Source: Alkalicoccus saliphilus (GTDB lineage Bacteria > Bacillota > Bacilli > Bacillales > Salisediminibacteriaceae). From it: 64,000 nt of DNA. Below the pieces are notes generated by a model. The model did not search any database and had not been told where the DNA came from. It was given only the letters and a program-made list of their open reading frames with translations. Made by a program: the position numbers and the translations under genes. Location of the stretch: NCBI RefSeq assembly GCF_003044065.1, contig NZ_PZJJ01000014.1, positions 1 through 64,000 on the forward strand, given 5' to 3'. This document shows, piece by piece, positions 38,133 through 45,499 of the stretch. How positions within the stretch are numbered: the first letter of the stretch is position 1; the number at the start of each line of letters is the position of its first letter.

Positions 38133-38732
38133 TTACAAAAGGTCATTGATCGCATCGAGCAGCCCTTCCAGTGCCCCAATCAGCTCATCAAATAATCCAT
38201 CTAAGAAACCATCGCCATCAAGAAGTCCCACTACTGCACACAACAGGTTTCCAAGAAGATTTCCCGGACCTGGAACAGCCGTAAGATCCAGTTCAATCTG
38301 GGATAGATCCAGCTCCAGTCCAAGCAGATCAAGGAAAATCGGTCCTATGTCAAGAAAGAGAATCTGGCATCCATCGTCGCCTGTTTGAGCAGCTTGAAGA
38401 TCATTACTGTTCTCCGCATTCTCTTCTGTTAAGTTTGAAGGAACTTCTTCAAAAGATTCTCTTATGTTTTCAGGTCTGGGCCCGTCCCCTGTTGCTTTCC
38501 CACGGAGATCCCCGCTTATTAAAAGACCTTCCTCCTCATCATAGCCAAATTCAGTTACTGTAAGCATGCCGTTGAAGTCCCTGCCGTCCTCCAGCTCCCC
38601 GGAAACAGGTATATTTTTTAAGAATTTTGCTCCTGTTGTACCCGGCTGAGCTGCGAGAGCACTAAAAGGCACCGCCAACAAAGAAACAATCAGCACTAAA
38701 ACTAAAATAAACGAAAACTTACGAAAACTCAT
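38133..38732 (-). CDS. Secreted protein of unknown function
   Basis: A 199-residue protein with a signal peptide (FSFILVLVLIVSLLAVPFSA, cleavage after ALAA near residue 28). A variable middle ends at a Cys, followed by a very hydrophobic, regular C-terminal part, LDLLGLELDLSQIELDLTAV then PGPGNLLGNLLCAVVGLLDG. The two Cys may pair. I recall similar C-terminal blocks in uncharacterised exported proteins of actinobacteria and halophiles, with no function assigned. AAAGGAGAGG precedes ATG 38732. Monocistronic. Confidence 0.7.
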   Translation of the reverse strand: MSFRKFSFILVLVLIVSLLAVPFSALAAQPGTTGAKFLKNIPVSGELEDGRDFNGMLTVTEFGYDEEEGLLISGDLRGKATGDGPRPENIRESFEEVPSNLTEENAENSNDLQAAQTGDDGCQILFLDIGPIFLDLLGLELDLSQIELDLTAVPGPGNLLGNLLCAVVGLLDGDGFLDGLFDELIGALEGLLDAINDLL

Positions 38733-39267
38733 GTCATCCTCTCCTTTTTTTAATTTTGCAGACCAGTGAACCTGCAAGGTTCTTATTACCTTATAGAGAA
38801 CATTAAAAACTTGATTATAGTGAATTTTCTGAAAACAGATTAGATGTCCTATATGTATAATTTTGTGGTAATGAATGTACAGTCGATTCATAGTGCAAAG
38901 GAAGAGTATGGCACGGCGAAGGACTAAATACACAAGAAAAGAGACTTAATAGTGAAAGTCTCCCATAAATATTCTTATGAGCGGATTTACAGGAAAAGCC
39001 TGCAAAAGCAGCTGTAAGTTTTGATTGCTGTTTCGATATCAGCTTTTAATACTTCAGTCCAAATAAAATTTTATTCAATACAAAAAGATAATTATTGTTT
39101 ATTTTGAATAATATGTAATTTTAATAGCTATTTTTATACTATAAGTGTAAAATAAATAAACAAGTAAAGATATATATATAGAACAGCAGCGCTTCACCTC
39201 ATGCCAGAAATATTTTGTCTCCGTGATTTAGAGAATTCGCAGCATAAATCAAAAAGGAGTGAGAGCA
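38733..39267. other. 535-bp AT-rich gene-free interval
   Basis: Very AT-rich from about 38930 to 39240, with scattered TATAAT-like words but no confident promoter, repeat, hairpin or RNA gene. The composition change here precedes the CRISPR region. Confidence 0.4.
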
Positions 39268-39603
39268 ATGGCTGAATTAACCTCTCTGGATAAGAAAATT
39301 AAAAGAAGACAGAAAAAATTGGATAAGATCGACAAGTCCCTGCAGGAGGAAAGAGAAAAAGAGAAACGCTCCATAGGGAAATCCCGTAAAGCTGAAAAAC
39401 AGGCAGATAAAACTTCTTCTGAAAAGAAAAAAGAAAACAAATGGCAGACGATCAGAAAAGAAACGACTAACCGGGCCAAAGCTTTGAAAAAGCAGTCCAG
39501 ACTGCTGAAAAAGCAGGATAAATACAACAAGAAATTAAAGGAGTATGAATTCCAGCGGGATCAGGCGGAAGATGAAAAAGAAGAAACGGAAGAGAAGGAG
39601 TAA
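39268..39603 (+). CDS. Basic coiled-coil protein, unknown function
   Basis: A 111-residue, Lys/Glu-rich, fully helical protein (for example LDKKIKRRQKKLDKIDKSLQ) with no signal peptide or membrane helix. AAAGGAGTG precedes ATG 39268; the GTG at 39259 overlaps the ribosome site. Not a recognised family. It has no evident link to the cas genes and is separated from them by a palindromic repeat. Confidence 0.6.
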   Translation: MAELTSLDKKIKRRQKKLDKIDKSLQEEREKEKRSIGKSRKAEKQADKTSSEKKKENKWQTIRKETTNRAKALKKQSRLLKKQDKYNKKLKEYEFQRDQAEDEKEETEEKE

Positions 39604-39645
39604 AGGCCCTGTAATAAACCGCATTTTATGAAGAGGTATAATCTC

Positions 39646-39771
39646 CGTTTCAGACGGACGCTTTCCCGAGGGCTTGGCTTCAGCTAAATTTCGCGAAAAA
39701 AACCTTCGCGAAATTGGATCTTCAGACTGCGCATCATCCTCCGGGAGTCGCCGTCTTTCACTGCGATTTTC
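39646..39771 (+). repeat. Intergenic palindromic repeat, copy C
   Basis: The clearest copy: arms AGACGGACGCTTTCCCGAGG and CCTCCGGGAGTCGCCGTCT, tip hairpin AATTTCGCGAA..TTCGCGAAATT. It marks the left edge of the CRISPR-Cas locus; an inverted copy marks the right edge at 48838-48985. Confidence 0.85.
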
Positions 39772-39867
39772 TACTAGTTAATATTTCCCATTGGGTCTCC
39801 CAGTATACGTATTTTTTGCATGAACAATACCCAGGAGATGCAAAATGCATTCGATATACAAAACTGT

Positions 39868-39896
39868 TTGACATTATTTACTTTTTTGTATATAAT
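39868..39896 (+). promoter_or_regulatory. Consensus sigma-A promoter of the tracrRNA
   Basis: TTGACA (39868-39873) and TATAAT (39891-39896), both perfect, with 17 bp between. The predicted start is about 39903, at the first base of the anti-repeat. Confidence 0.9.
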
Positions 39897-39903
39897 TAGA
39901 ATT

Positions 39904-40027
39904 ATCTCATAACAGCCGACGGGCTGTATATCTACCTAAGACTATAGGATCTACTAAAACAAGGCCTTAGTGCCGGCTTTGGTCCTATAGGACCTAAAAG
40001 AACCGCTTATGCGGTTCTTTTTTTTGT
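39904..40027 (+). ncRNA. tracrRNA
   Basis: A plus-strand RNA of about 124 nt upstream of cas9. Its 5' part pairs with the array repeat along the whole 36 nt: ATCTCATA (39904-39911) and TATCTACCTAAGACTATAGG followed by ATCTACTAAAAC (39929-39960). These two blocks are separated by a hairpin, ACAGCC-GACG-GGCTGT (39912-39927). Downstream come AAGGCCTTAGTGCC (nexus), a perfect hairpin GGTCC-TATA-GGACC (39981-39994) and a terminator, AGAACCGC-TTAT-GCGGTTCT plus T8. ATCTACTAAAACAAGGC is also, from memory, the core of the S. aureus Cas9 tracrRNA. It guides crRNA maturation with RNase III and forms the Cas9 guide duplex. Confidence 0.9.
39999..40026 (+). terminator. tracrRNA terminator
   Basis: AGAACCGC-TTAT-GCGGTTCT followed by eight T. 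It separates the tracrRNA from cas9. Confidence 0.92.
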
Positions 40028-40100
40028 TTTTATTTACATTATTATACATTTAACGTGTTATTATACCTATAAGACAAAAAATACAGGGGGAGGATTATTG

Positions 40101-43100
40101 ATGAATTCATACACCATAGGTCTGGACATCGGCATAGCCTCAGTAGGATTCGGTGTTATAGATGATAAAGATCAAATAGTGGAAGCGGGAGTGCGTCTTT
40201 ATCCAGAAGCAGATGTTTCAAATAATGAAGGTAGACGTGCAAAACGCAGCTCGAGACGTCTGCAGAGAAGAAGAAAACATCGTATAGACCGGACTATTGA
40301 ACTGTTAAAGAAGAACGGCTTTAGTGAAGATAGAAGTGATGGCTGTCCGTACCATCTTCGTGTGAAAGGATTACATAATAAATTACAAGAAGAAGAACTT
40401 GTTACAGCTTTAACCCACTTAGTTAAAAGAAGAGGTATTCACAATGTAGATGCATCTGATTTAGATGAGGACGACATGACAAATGAACTTTCGACAAAGG
40501 AGCAAATTCAGAAAAATGACAGACTCCTGCGTACAAAGTACATAGCAGAAATCCAGCTGGAAAGACTTCTTCAGGAAGGAGAAGTTCGAGGTTCCCGTAA
40601 TCGTTTTCCTACGAAAGCATATTTGGAAGAGGCAGAAGCAATACTTTTTGAGCAGCAGAAACACGAAGAACGTATTACAAATGGTTTTATAGATGATTTT
40701 CTTGGTTTATTAGAAACTAGACGAACTTATTATGAGGGACCTGGAGAAGGAAGTCCTTATGGATGGGATCAGGACATAGAAGTCTGGTATAAAAAAATGA
40801 TGGGTTTCTGTAGTTATTTCCCCGAGGAAGTTCGCTCGGTAAAAACTTCTCCATCTGCTGAAATGTTTAATTTATTAAATGATTTAAACAATCTCAATAT
40901 AATGAGAGAGGAAAATACTAAACTTACTAAAGAAGAAAAAGAAGTGTTGGTTAAAGAAGTGTTTCAAAAGGTAAAAGAGCCTAAATTAAAGCACATTGCT
41001 AAAACATTGAAGTTAAATGAAAAAGATATTCGAGGGTATCGTGTGAAAAAGAATGGGACCGCAGAATTTACCCCTTTAACCTTTTATTACACTTTAAGTA
41101 AAATTGATCCGGCTCTCGCAGAAATAGATATCGATCTTCAAGAAAGAATTGCTGAGATAGCAACGATCTGGCAGGAGGTCGAAGAAAAAGAAGAGCAATT
41201 AAAAGATTTAAACTTATCTATTTCTGATAAAAAGTTACAGCAGCTTTCTCAAATAAATTTCACTAAAACTCACGCATTAAGCTTGAAAGCTATCCGTCTT
41301 CTGCTTCCAGATTTGTGGGATACGTCCAAGAATCAAATGCAGTTGTTTACCGACCACGGTTTAAAACCGAGGAAAGTCCCCCTTGAAGGAAGAAAATTGA
41401 TTCCGGATGAATACGTGGAAGAACTTATTCTCTCCCCGGTAGTAAAAAGATCGTTTACGCAGTCCATCAGGGTGCTGAATGCTCTTATAAAAAAGTATGG
41501 TGAACCGGCGGCTATTGTTATTGAACTGGCAAGAGAAAATAACAGTCAGGATCAGAAACGATTTCTTACTAAACTGCAGAAAGAAAATGAAGCTTTAAAT
41601 CAAAAGGTAAGAGATGCATTAAATGAAAAAAAATTAAAAACTGTACCGGGGATATTTCAAAAACTCCGGCTGTGGCATCTGCAGGATGGGAAGTGTCTTT
41701 ATTCTCACAAATCAATCTCTCTGGAGAATCTACTGGAGAACCCTACTCATTATGAAGTAGATCATATAATTCCAAGATCTGTTTCCTTTGATGATTCTCA
41801 GGCAAATAAAGTTCTGGTGCTTATAGACGAAAATCAAAAGAAGGGGAACAGAACCCCTTATCAATATTTAAAGTCCGGTGAAGGGGTTATATCCTATGAA
41901 GCTTATCAGACGCACGTGCTTCAGCTCGCTAAAAGCAAAGATAAAATGCCTAAAAAAAAGCAGCAGTACCTGCTTGAAGAAAGAGATATAAACAAGTACA
42001 CCGTCCAGAAAGAGTTTATTAATAGAAATCTGGTAGACACGAGATATGCCACAAGAGAACTTTATTTGTTCCTGACTTCCTATTTTGAAGCAAATAATAA
42101 AGAAGTTAAGGTTAAGACGATTAATGGGTCATTTACTAATTATTTAAGGAAATTATGGAAATTTAAAAAAGACAGGGAAGAAGATTATAAGCATCATGCG
42201 GAAGATGCACTGATTGCTGCCATGGGTACGAGACTGCTGGCAGAAAAGAAGGAACTGGAAGTGCAGAACAAACTTTTAGAGGCCGGAAGACTTCTTGACG
42301 AAGAAACAGGAGAAGTGTTAAACGAAAGTGACTTCGATGCTGCCTTTACTAATAAATATTTTAAAATCCAGGCGATTAAAAATTATCAAGGCTTTAAATA
42401 TTCCAGAAGAGTGGACCAAAAGCCAAACCGGCAGCTGATGAACGATACTCTTTATTCCACTCGTGAATATGGAGAGGAAGAGTTTATCATTAATAAAATC
42501 AGCAATCTGTATGATCCTAAAAGTGAAGAGCTGAAAAAGAAATTCGAGAAGGATCCGACAGTTTTTCTAATGTATGAGAATGATCCGAAAACATTTGAAA
42601 ATCTGGAAACAATTATGAACAGGTATGCTGATGCAAAAAACCCTTTAGCTGCCTATGCACAGGAAGAAGGGAAAAAGCTTCATAAATACAGCAAAAAACA
42701 AAACGGTCCTGTGATTAAATCCCTAAAATACCGCGGTAATAAGCTTGGCACTCACAAAGACCTTTCAGAAAAATATAAAGGGACTACAAAACGGGTGGTG
42801 GCACTTTCTCTAAAATCATTCCGAATGGATGTATATCAGGATAATGAAAAGTATAAATTTGTTTCCGTAACTTACGATGATCTTCAGGAAGTGGAAAATG
42901 GATATGTTATTCCGGAAGAAGCTTACAGTAATAAATTGAAAAAGAAAAGTATACCTGCTGAAGCTGACTTTTTGTTTACCTTATATGAAGGAAATTATTT
43001 AAACCTTAACGGGGAAGAATACCGGTTTATTGGTGTAAACAGCGATGAAAGAAACGCCATTGAACTTGACTATGTTAACAAGAAGTCTGACAAACGTTTG

Positions 43101-43217
43101 AGACCCTATGTTAGTAAAAACACAAAAAAATTAGAAAAAATTAATGTTAATTGTATAGGGGATGTGTTTGATAGCCAGAAGGAAAACCGGAAAATGTATT
43201 ATCCAAAAAAGTTTTAA
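40101..43217 (+). CDS. cas9: Cas9 nuclease, small SauCas9-like form
   Basis: A 1038-residue Cas9. RuvC-I has Asp9 in IGLDIGIASVGFG; the Arg-rich bridge helix follows (RRAKRSSRRLQRRRKHR). RuvC-II has Glu475 in VIELAREN; HNH has Asp554-His555 in YEVDHIIPRSVSFD and Asn578; RuvC-III has His699 and Asp702 in HHAEDAL. All catalytic residues are present, so both strands should be cut. The HNH to C-terminal region follows SauCas9 closely, with numbering two lower through RuvC-III. In the PAM-interacting domain the SauCas9 residues N985/N986/R991/E993 become N980/S981/A986/E988. GGGGGAGG precedes ATG 40101. First gene of a cas9-cas1-cas2-csn2 operon. Confidence 0.97.
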   Translation: MNSYTIGLDIGIASVGFGVIDDKDQIVEAGVRLYPEADVSNNEGRRAKRSSRRLQRRRKHRIDRTIELLKKNGFSEDRSDGCPYHLRVKGLHNKLQEEELVTALTHLVKRRGIHNVDASDLDEDDMTNELSTKEQIQKNDRLLRTKYIAEIQLERLLQEGEVRGSRNRFPTKAYLEEAEAILFEQQKHEERITNGFIDDFLGLLETRRTYYEGPGEGSPYGWDQDIEVWYKKMMGFCSYFPEEVRSVKTSPSAEMFNLLNDLNNLNIMREENTKLTKEEKEVLVKEVFQKVKEPKLKHIAKTLKLNEKDIRGYRVKKNGTAEFTPLTFYYTLSKIDPALAEIDIDLQERIAEIATIWQEVEEKEEQLKDLNLSISDKKLQQLSQINFTKTHALSLKAIRLLLPDLWDTSKNQMQLFTDHGLKPRKVPLEGRKLIPDEYVEELILSPVVKRSFTQSIRVLNALIKKYGEPAAIVIELARENNSQDQKRFLTKLQKENEALNQKVRDALNEKKLKTVPGIFQKLRLWHLQDGKCLYSHKSISLENLLENPTHYEVDHIIPRSVSFDDSQANKVLVLIDENQKKGNRTPYQYLKSGEGVISYEAYQTHVLQLAKSKDKMPKKKQQYLLEERDINKYTVQKEFINRNLVDTRYATRELYLFLTSYFEANNKEVKVKTINGSFTNYLRKLWKFKKDREEDYKHHAEDALIAAMGTRLLAEKKELEVQNKLLEAGRLLDEETGEVLNESDFDAAFTNKYFKIQAIKNYQGFKYSRRVDQKPNRQLMNDTLYSTREYGEEEFIINKISNLYDPKSEELKKKFEKDPTVFLMYENDPKTFENLETIMNRYADAKNPLAAYAQEEGKKLHKYSKKQNGPVIKSLKYRGNKLGTHKDLSEKYKGTTKRVVALSLKSFRMDVYQDNEKYKFVSVTYDDLQEVENGYVIPEEAYSNKLKKKSIPAEADFLFTLYEGNYLNLNGEEYRFIGVNSDERNAIELDYVNKKSDKRLRPYVSKNTKKLEKINVNCIGDVFDSQKENRKMYYPKKF

Positions 43218-43231
43218 ACAGGGGGAATTAG

Positions 43232-44140
43232 ATGTCCTGGAGAGTTGTTCATATTACTCGTATTGACCAGCTTTCGCTTCATTTGAACAGCCTAAAAGTA
43301 AAACGGGGAGACGATGAACTAAAAATACCGCTCAGTGATATTTTTTCAGTCGTAATAGAAGACTTGTCCTGTAAAATAACGAGCAGATTAATTATTGAAC
43401 TCGTCAACCACAATATTCTTGTTATGTTCTGCGGACCAAAGCACCTTCCGGAAGCTCAGCTTATGCCTATGTCCGGTCATCACGGACAGCATAAACGTAT
43501 TATGAGACAGCTTGAATGGGATGAAGAAAAGAAGGGAAGGCTATGGAAAACAATCATTTCTCAGAAAATATTCAATCAATCGAGAGTTCTTGACCGTTTA
43601 AATGTGGAACAGGATCGAATCAACAGGCTGCTTATGCTGGCATCAGAAGTGGAGGATCATGACACAAAAAATACTGAAGCACAGGCAGCAAGACTGTATT
43701 TTCATTCTGTTTTCGATGACTCCTACCAAAGATCAGACGATTCTATAGTAGAGAATGCAGCCCTTAATTACGGGTATGCAGTAGTAAATGCAGCGGTTGC
43801 AAGGACGATTTCAGCCAAAGGCTTACTGCCGAGTGTAGGTGTCCATCACAAAGGGGAAAGAAACCCATTTAACCTGGCCTCCGATTTTATTGAGCCGTTC
43901 CGTCCGGTAGTAGATGCCTTCGTTATGGGTAATCCCCCCGAAGAATTTCTAACTAAGTCGTACCGCCTGCAGTTAATTAATCTGCTTCATTGCAAAGTGC
44001 TGATTAACGGAAAAATGCAGACGGTGATAAGGGCAATAGATATATTTATTGGGTCGGTTATAGATTACTTTGATGAAAACTGGGCTGTTGAAAAAATTCA
44101 TCTTCCAAATACACATAAATTACAGTTTCATGAGTTATAG
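43232..44140 (+). CDS. cas1: Cas1 integrase
   Basis: A 302-residue type II Cas1. The metal-binding Glu is in NTEAQAARLYFHSVF, the conserved His in VGVHHKGERNPFNLASDF, and the C-terminal acidic residue in DFIEPFRPVVD. With Cas2 it inserts new spacers at the leader-side repeat. AGGGGG precedes the ATG, 14 bases after cas9. cas2 begins inside its last codons. Confidence 0.96.
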   Translation: MSWRVVHITRIDQLSLHLNSLKVKRGDDELKIPLSDIFSVVIEDLSCKITSRLIIELVNHNILVMFCGPKHLPEAQLMPMSGHHGQHKRIMRQLEWDEEKKGRLWKTIISQKIFNQSRVLDRLNVEQDRINRLLMLASEVEDHDTKNTEAQAARLYFHSVFDDSYQRSDDSIVENAALNYGYAVVNAAVARTISAKGLLPSVGVHHKGERNPFNLASDFIEPFRPVVDAFVMGNPPEEFLTKSYRLQLINLLHCKVLINGKMQTVIRAIDIFIGSVIDYFDENWAVEKIHLPNTHKLQFHEL

Positions 44141-44453
44141 ATTTATGCGCGTATTTATTATGTTCGATCTTCCCGTAGAGACCAGAGCCCAGGTCCGTAC
44201 GTATACACGTTTTCGGAAGAAGCTGATCGAAGATGGATTTTTAATGATGCAGTATTCTATTTACATCCGTTCCTGTGCAAATAAGGATGCAGCGGATATG
44301 GTAGTAAATAATGTGAAGAAATATATTCCTAAAGATGGTCATGTGCGGGCCATGGTGATTACAGAAAAACAGTTTGAAAAAATGATGATTTTAGTGGGGG
44401 AAGAAGATAAAAATATTGCTTTACTGGGAGATAATAGAACATTGGAACTTTAA
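44130..44453 (+). CDS. cas2: Cas2
   Basis: A 107-residue Cas2 starting MSYRFMRVFIMFDLPVETRA, with the ferredoxin-like fold and conserved Asp in FDLP. Its ATG at 44130 lies 11 bases inside cas1, indicating translational coupling; the ATG at 44145 is an alternative. It forms the structural core of the Cas1-Cas2 integration complex. Confidence 0.95.
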   Translation: MSYRFMRVFIMFDLPVETRAQVRTYTRFRKKLIEDGFLMMQYSIYIRSCANKDAADMVVNNVKKYIPKDGHVRAMVITEKQFEKMMILVGEEDKNIALLGDNRTLEL

Positions 44454-44472
44454 AATAAAAAGGAGGGGGAAG

Positions 44473-45483
44473 ATGAGATCGGAATGGCTTATTCAGGAAG
44501 AAAATCATACTATTAATATGAATGTTTCTCCCTACACATGCATTATGGATAATCATTCCTTTAATGAGCAAAATTTTTTAGAACGGCTTACAGATTTTTT
44601 TCAGCCCCGTTCTAAAATGAAGGATCAATTAAAAGTAATTGATATAGCGAATGATGAGGAGGAAATAACTCATAATCAGGCACAATTTTTTATGATTTCA
44701 AATATGGATCTTTTAGAAGAAGTAAAGCTTGGAGCAAAATCTCTTTTTAAGCAGCAAATAAAGAACGATTTCTCACGACTCCCCGAGTTTCATGGCTATC
44801 TTCAAACCATTAATACGTTAATTGAAGATGTGGTGCAGCTAACAGACACAACTATTCCGCTTAAGTCAAAGCAGTTTACATCAGAAAGTTTTATGAAGTC
44901 TATGGAAGTTGCTTTTTCCACAGAAGAAGAGATAGACTACCGGTTTGCCTATGAACGAATTCGAAAATTATTTCCTTACTACATCAAATCTGTAAAAGAT
45001 TCCAGTAAAGCAGCTCCTTATATAATTTATTTCTATCCAGAGCATCTTCTCAGCCCTAAAGAGCAGGAAGAAATGAAAAAAATGCTTAAAAGTTTCTCTA
45101 ATCAAATAACAATTATTGTATTGTCTAAGTCAAAGTATTTTCTGGCAGAGAATTTATTTGAAAATAATATGTTTATTTGGAAAAAGCAGCAGTTTGATGA
45201 GGAGCTTATCGAGGATATGGTGTGGAACGCTCCGCTCGATTACTCTAAAGAGGAAATATACGAGGCTTTCTCGAATATAATACAATACTATGCTGAAAAT
45301 CTTGAAACCACCCCGGTGGTTTCAAATTATAAAATTGCTGACATTGCTGTTTTCAAAGAAATAGAACTATATGTTTTGATCTATTTTATGAACAAGCAGC
45401 ATTTTGATTTTCAGCTTGATCTACAATGGGAGGTGATGAGTGAAGCGATGAAACAGTTCACAAAAACTTATGCTGAAATATGA
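44473..45483 (+). CDS. csn2: Long Csn2-like adaptation protein
   Basis: A 336-residue protein in the csn2 position. It is much longer than classical Csn2 (about 220 residues) and fits the long subfamily of about 350 residues known from S. thermophilus CRISPR1-type and staphylococcal loci. Its body has an ATPase-like alpha/beta core (APYIIYFYPEHLLSPKEQEE, QITIIVLSKSKYFL) and helical C terminus. The family forms tetrameric rings on DNA ends and is needed for spacer capture. AGGAGGGGG precedes ATG 44473. It ends 16 bp before the first CRISPR repeat. Confidence 0.85.
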   Translation: MRSEWLIQEENHTINMNVSPYTCIMDNHSFNEQNFLERLTDFFQPRSKMKDQLKVIDIANDEEEITHNQAQFFMISNMDLLEEVKLGAKSLFKQQIKNDFSRLPEFHGYLQTINTLIEDVVQLTDTTIPLKSKQFTSESFMKSMEVAFSTEEEIDYRFAYERIRKLFPYYIKSVKDSSKAAPYIIYFYPEHLLSPKEQEEMKKMLKSFSNQITIIVLSKSKYFLAENLFENNMFIWKKQQFDEELIEDMVWNAPLDYSKEEIYEAFSNIIQYYAENLETTPVVSNYKIADIAVFKEIELYVLIYFMNKQHFDFQLDLQWEVMSEAMKQFTKTYAEI

Positions 45484-45499
45484 AAAAATTTCAGCAGCT
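45457..45499 (+). promoter_or_regulatory. Candidate crRNA promoter and minimal leader
   Basis: TTCACA (45457-45462) and TATGAA (45479-45484), 16 bp apart, lie inside the last codons of csn2 and would start transcription about 9 bases before repeat 1. The sequence between the csn2 stop and repeat 1 is only 16 bp and ends TTTCAGCAGCT, so the leader-anchoring site must lie here or in csn2. Confidence 0.4.

Noticed and set aside
40033-40067. Separate cas9 promoter (TTTACA with TGTTAT or TATACC)
   Set aside because: Both hexamers match the consensus poorly; not strong enough to list.
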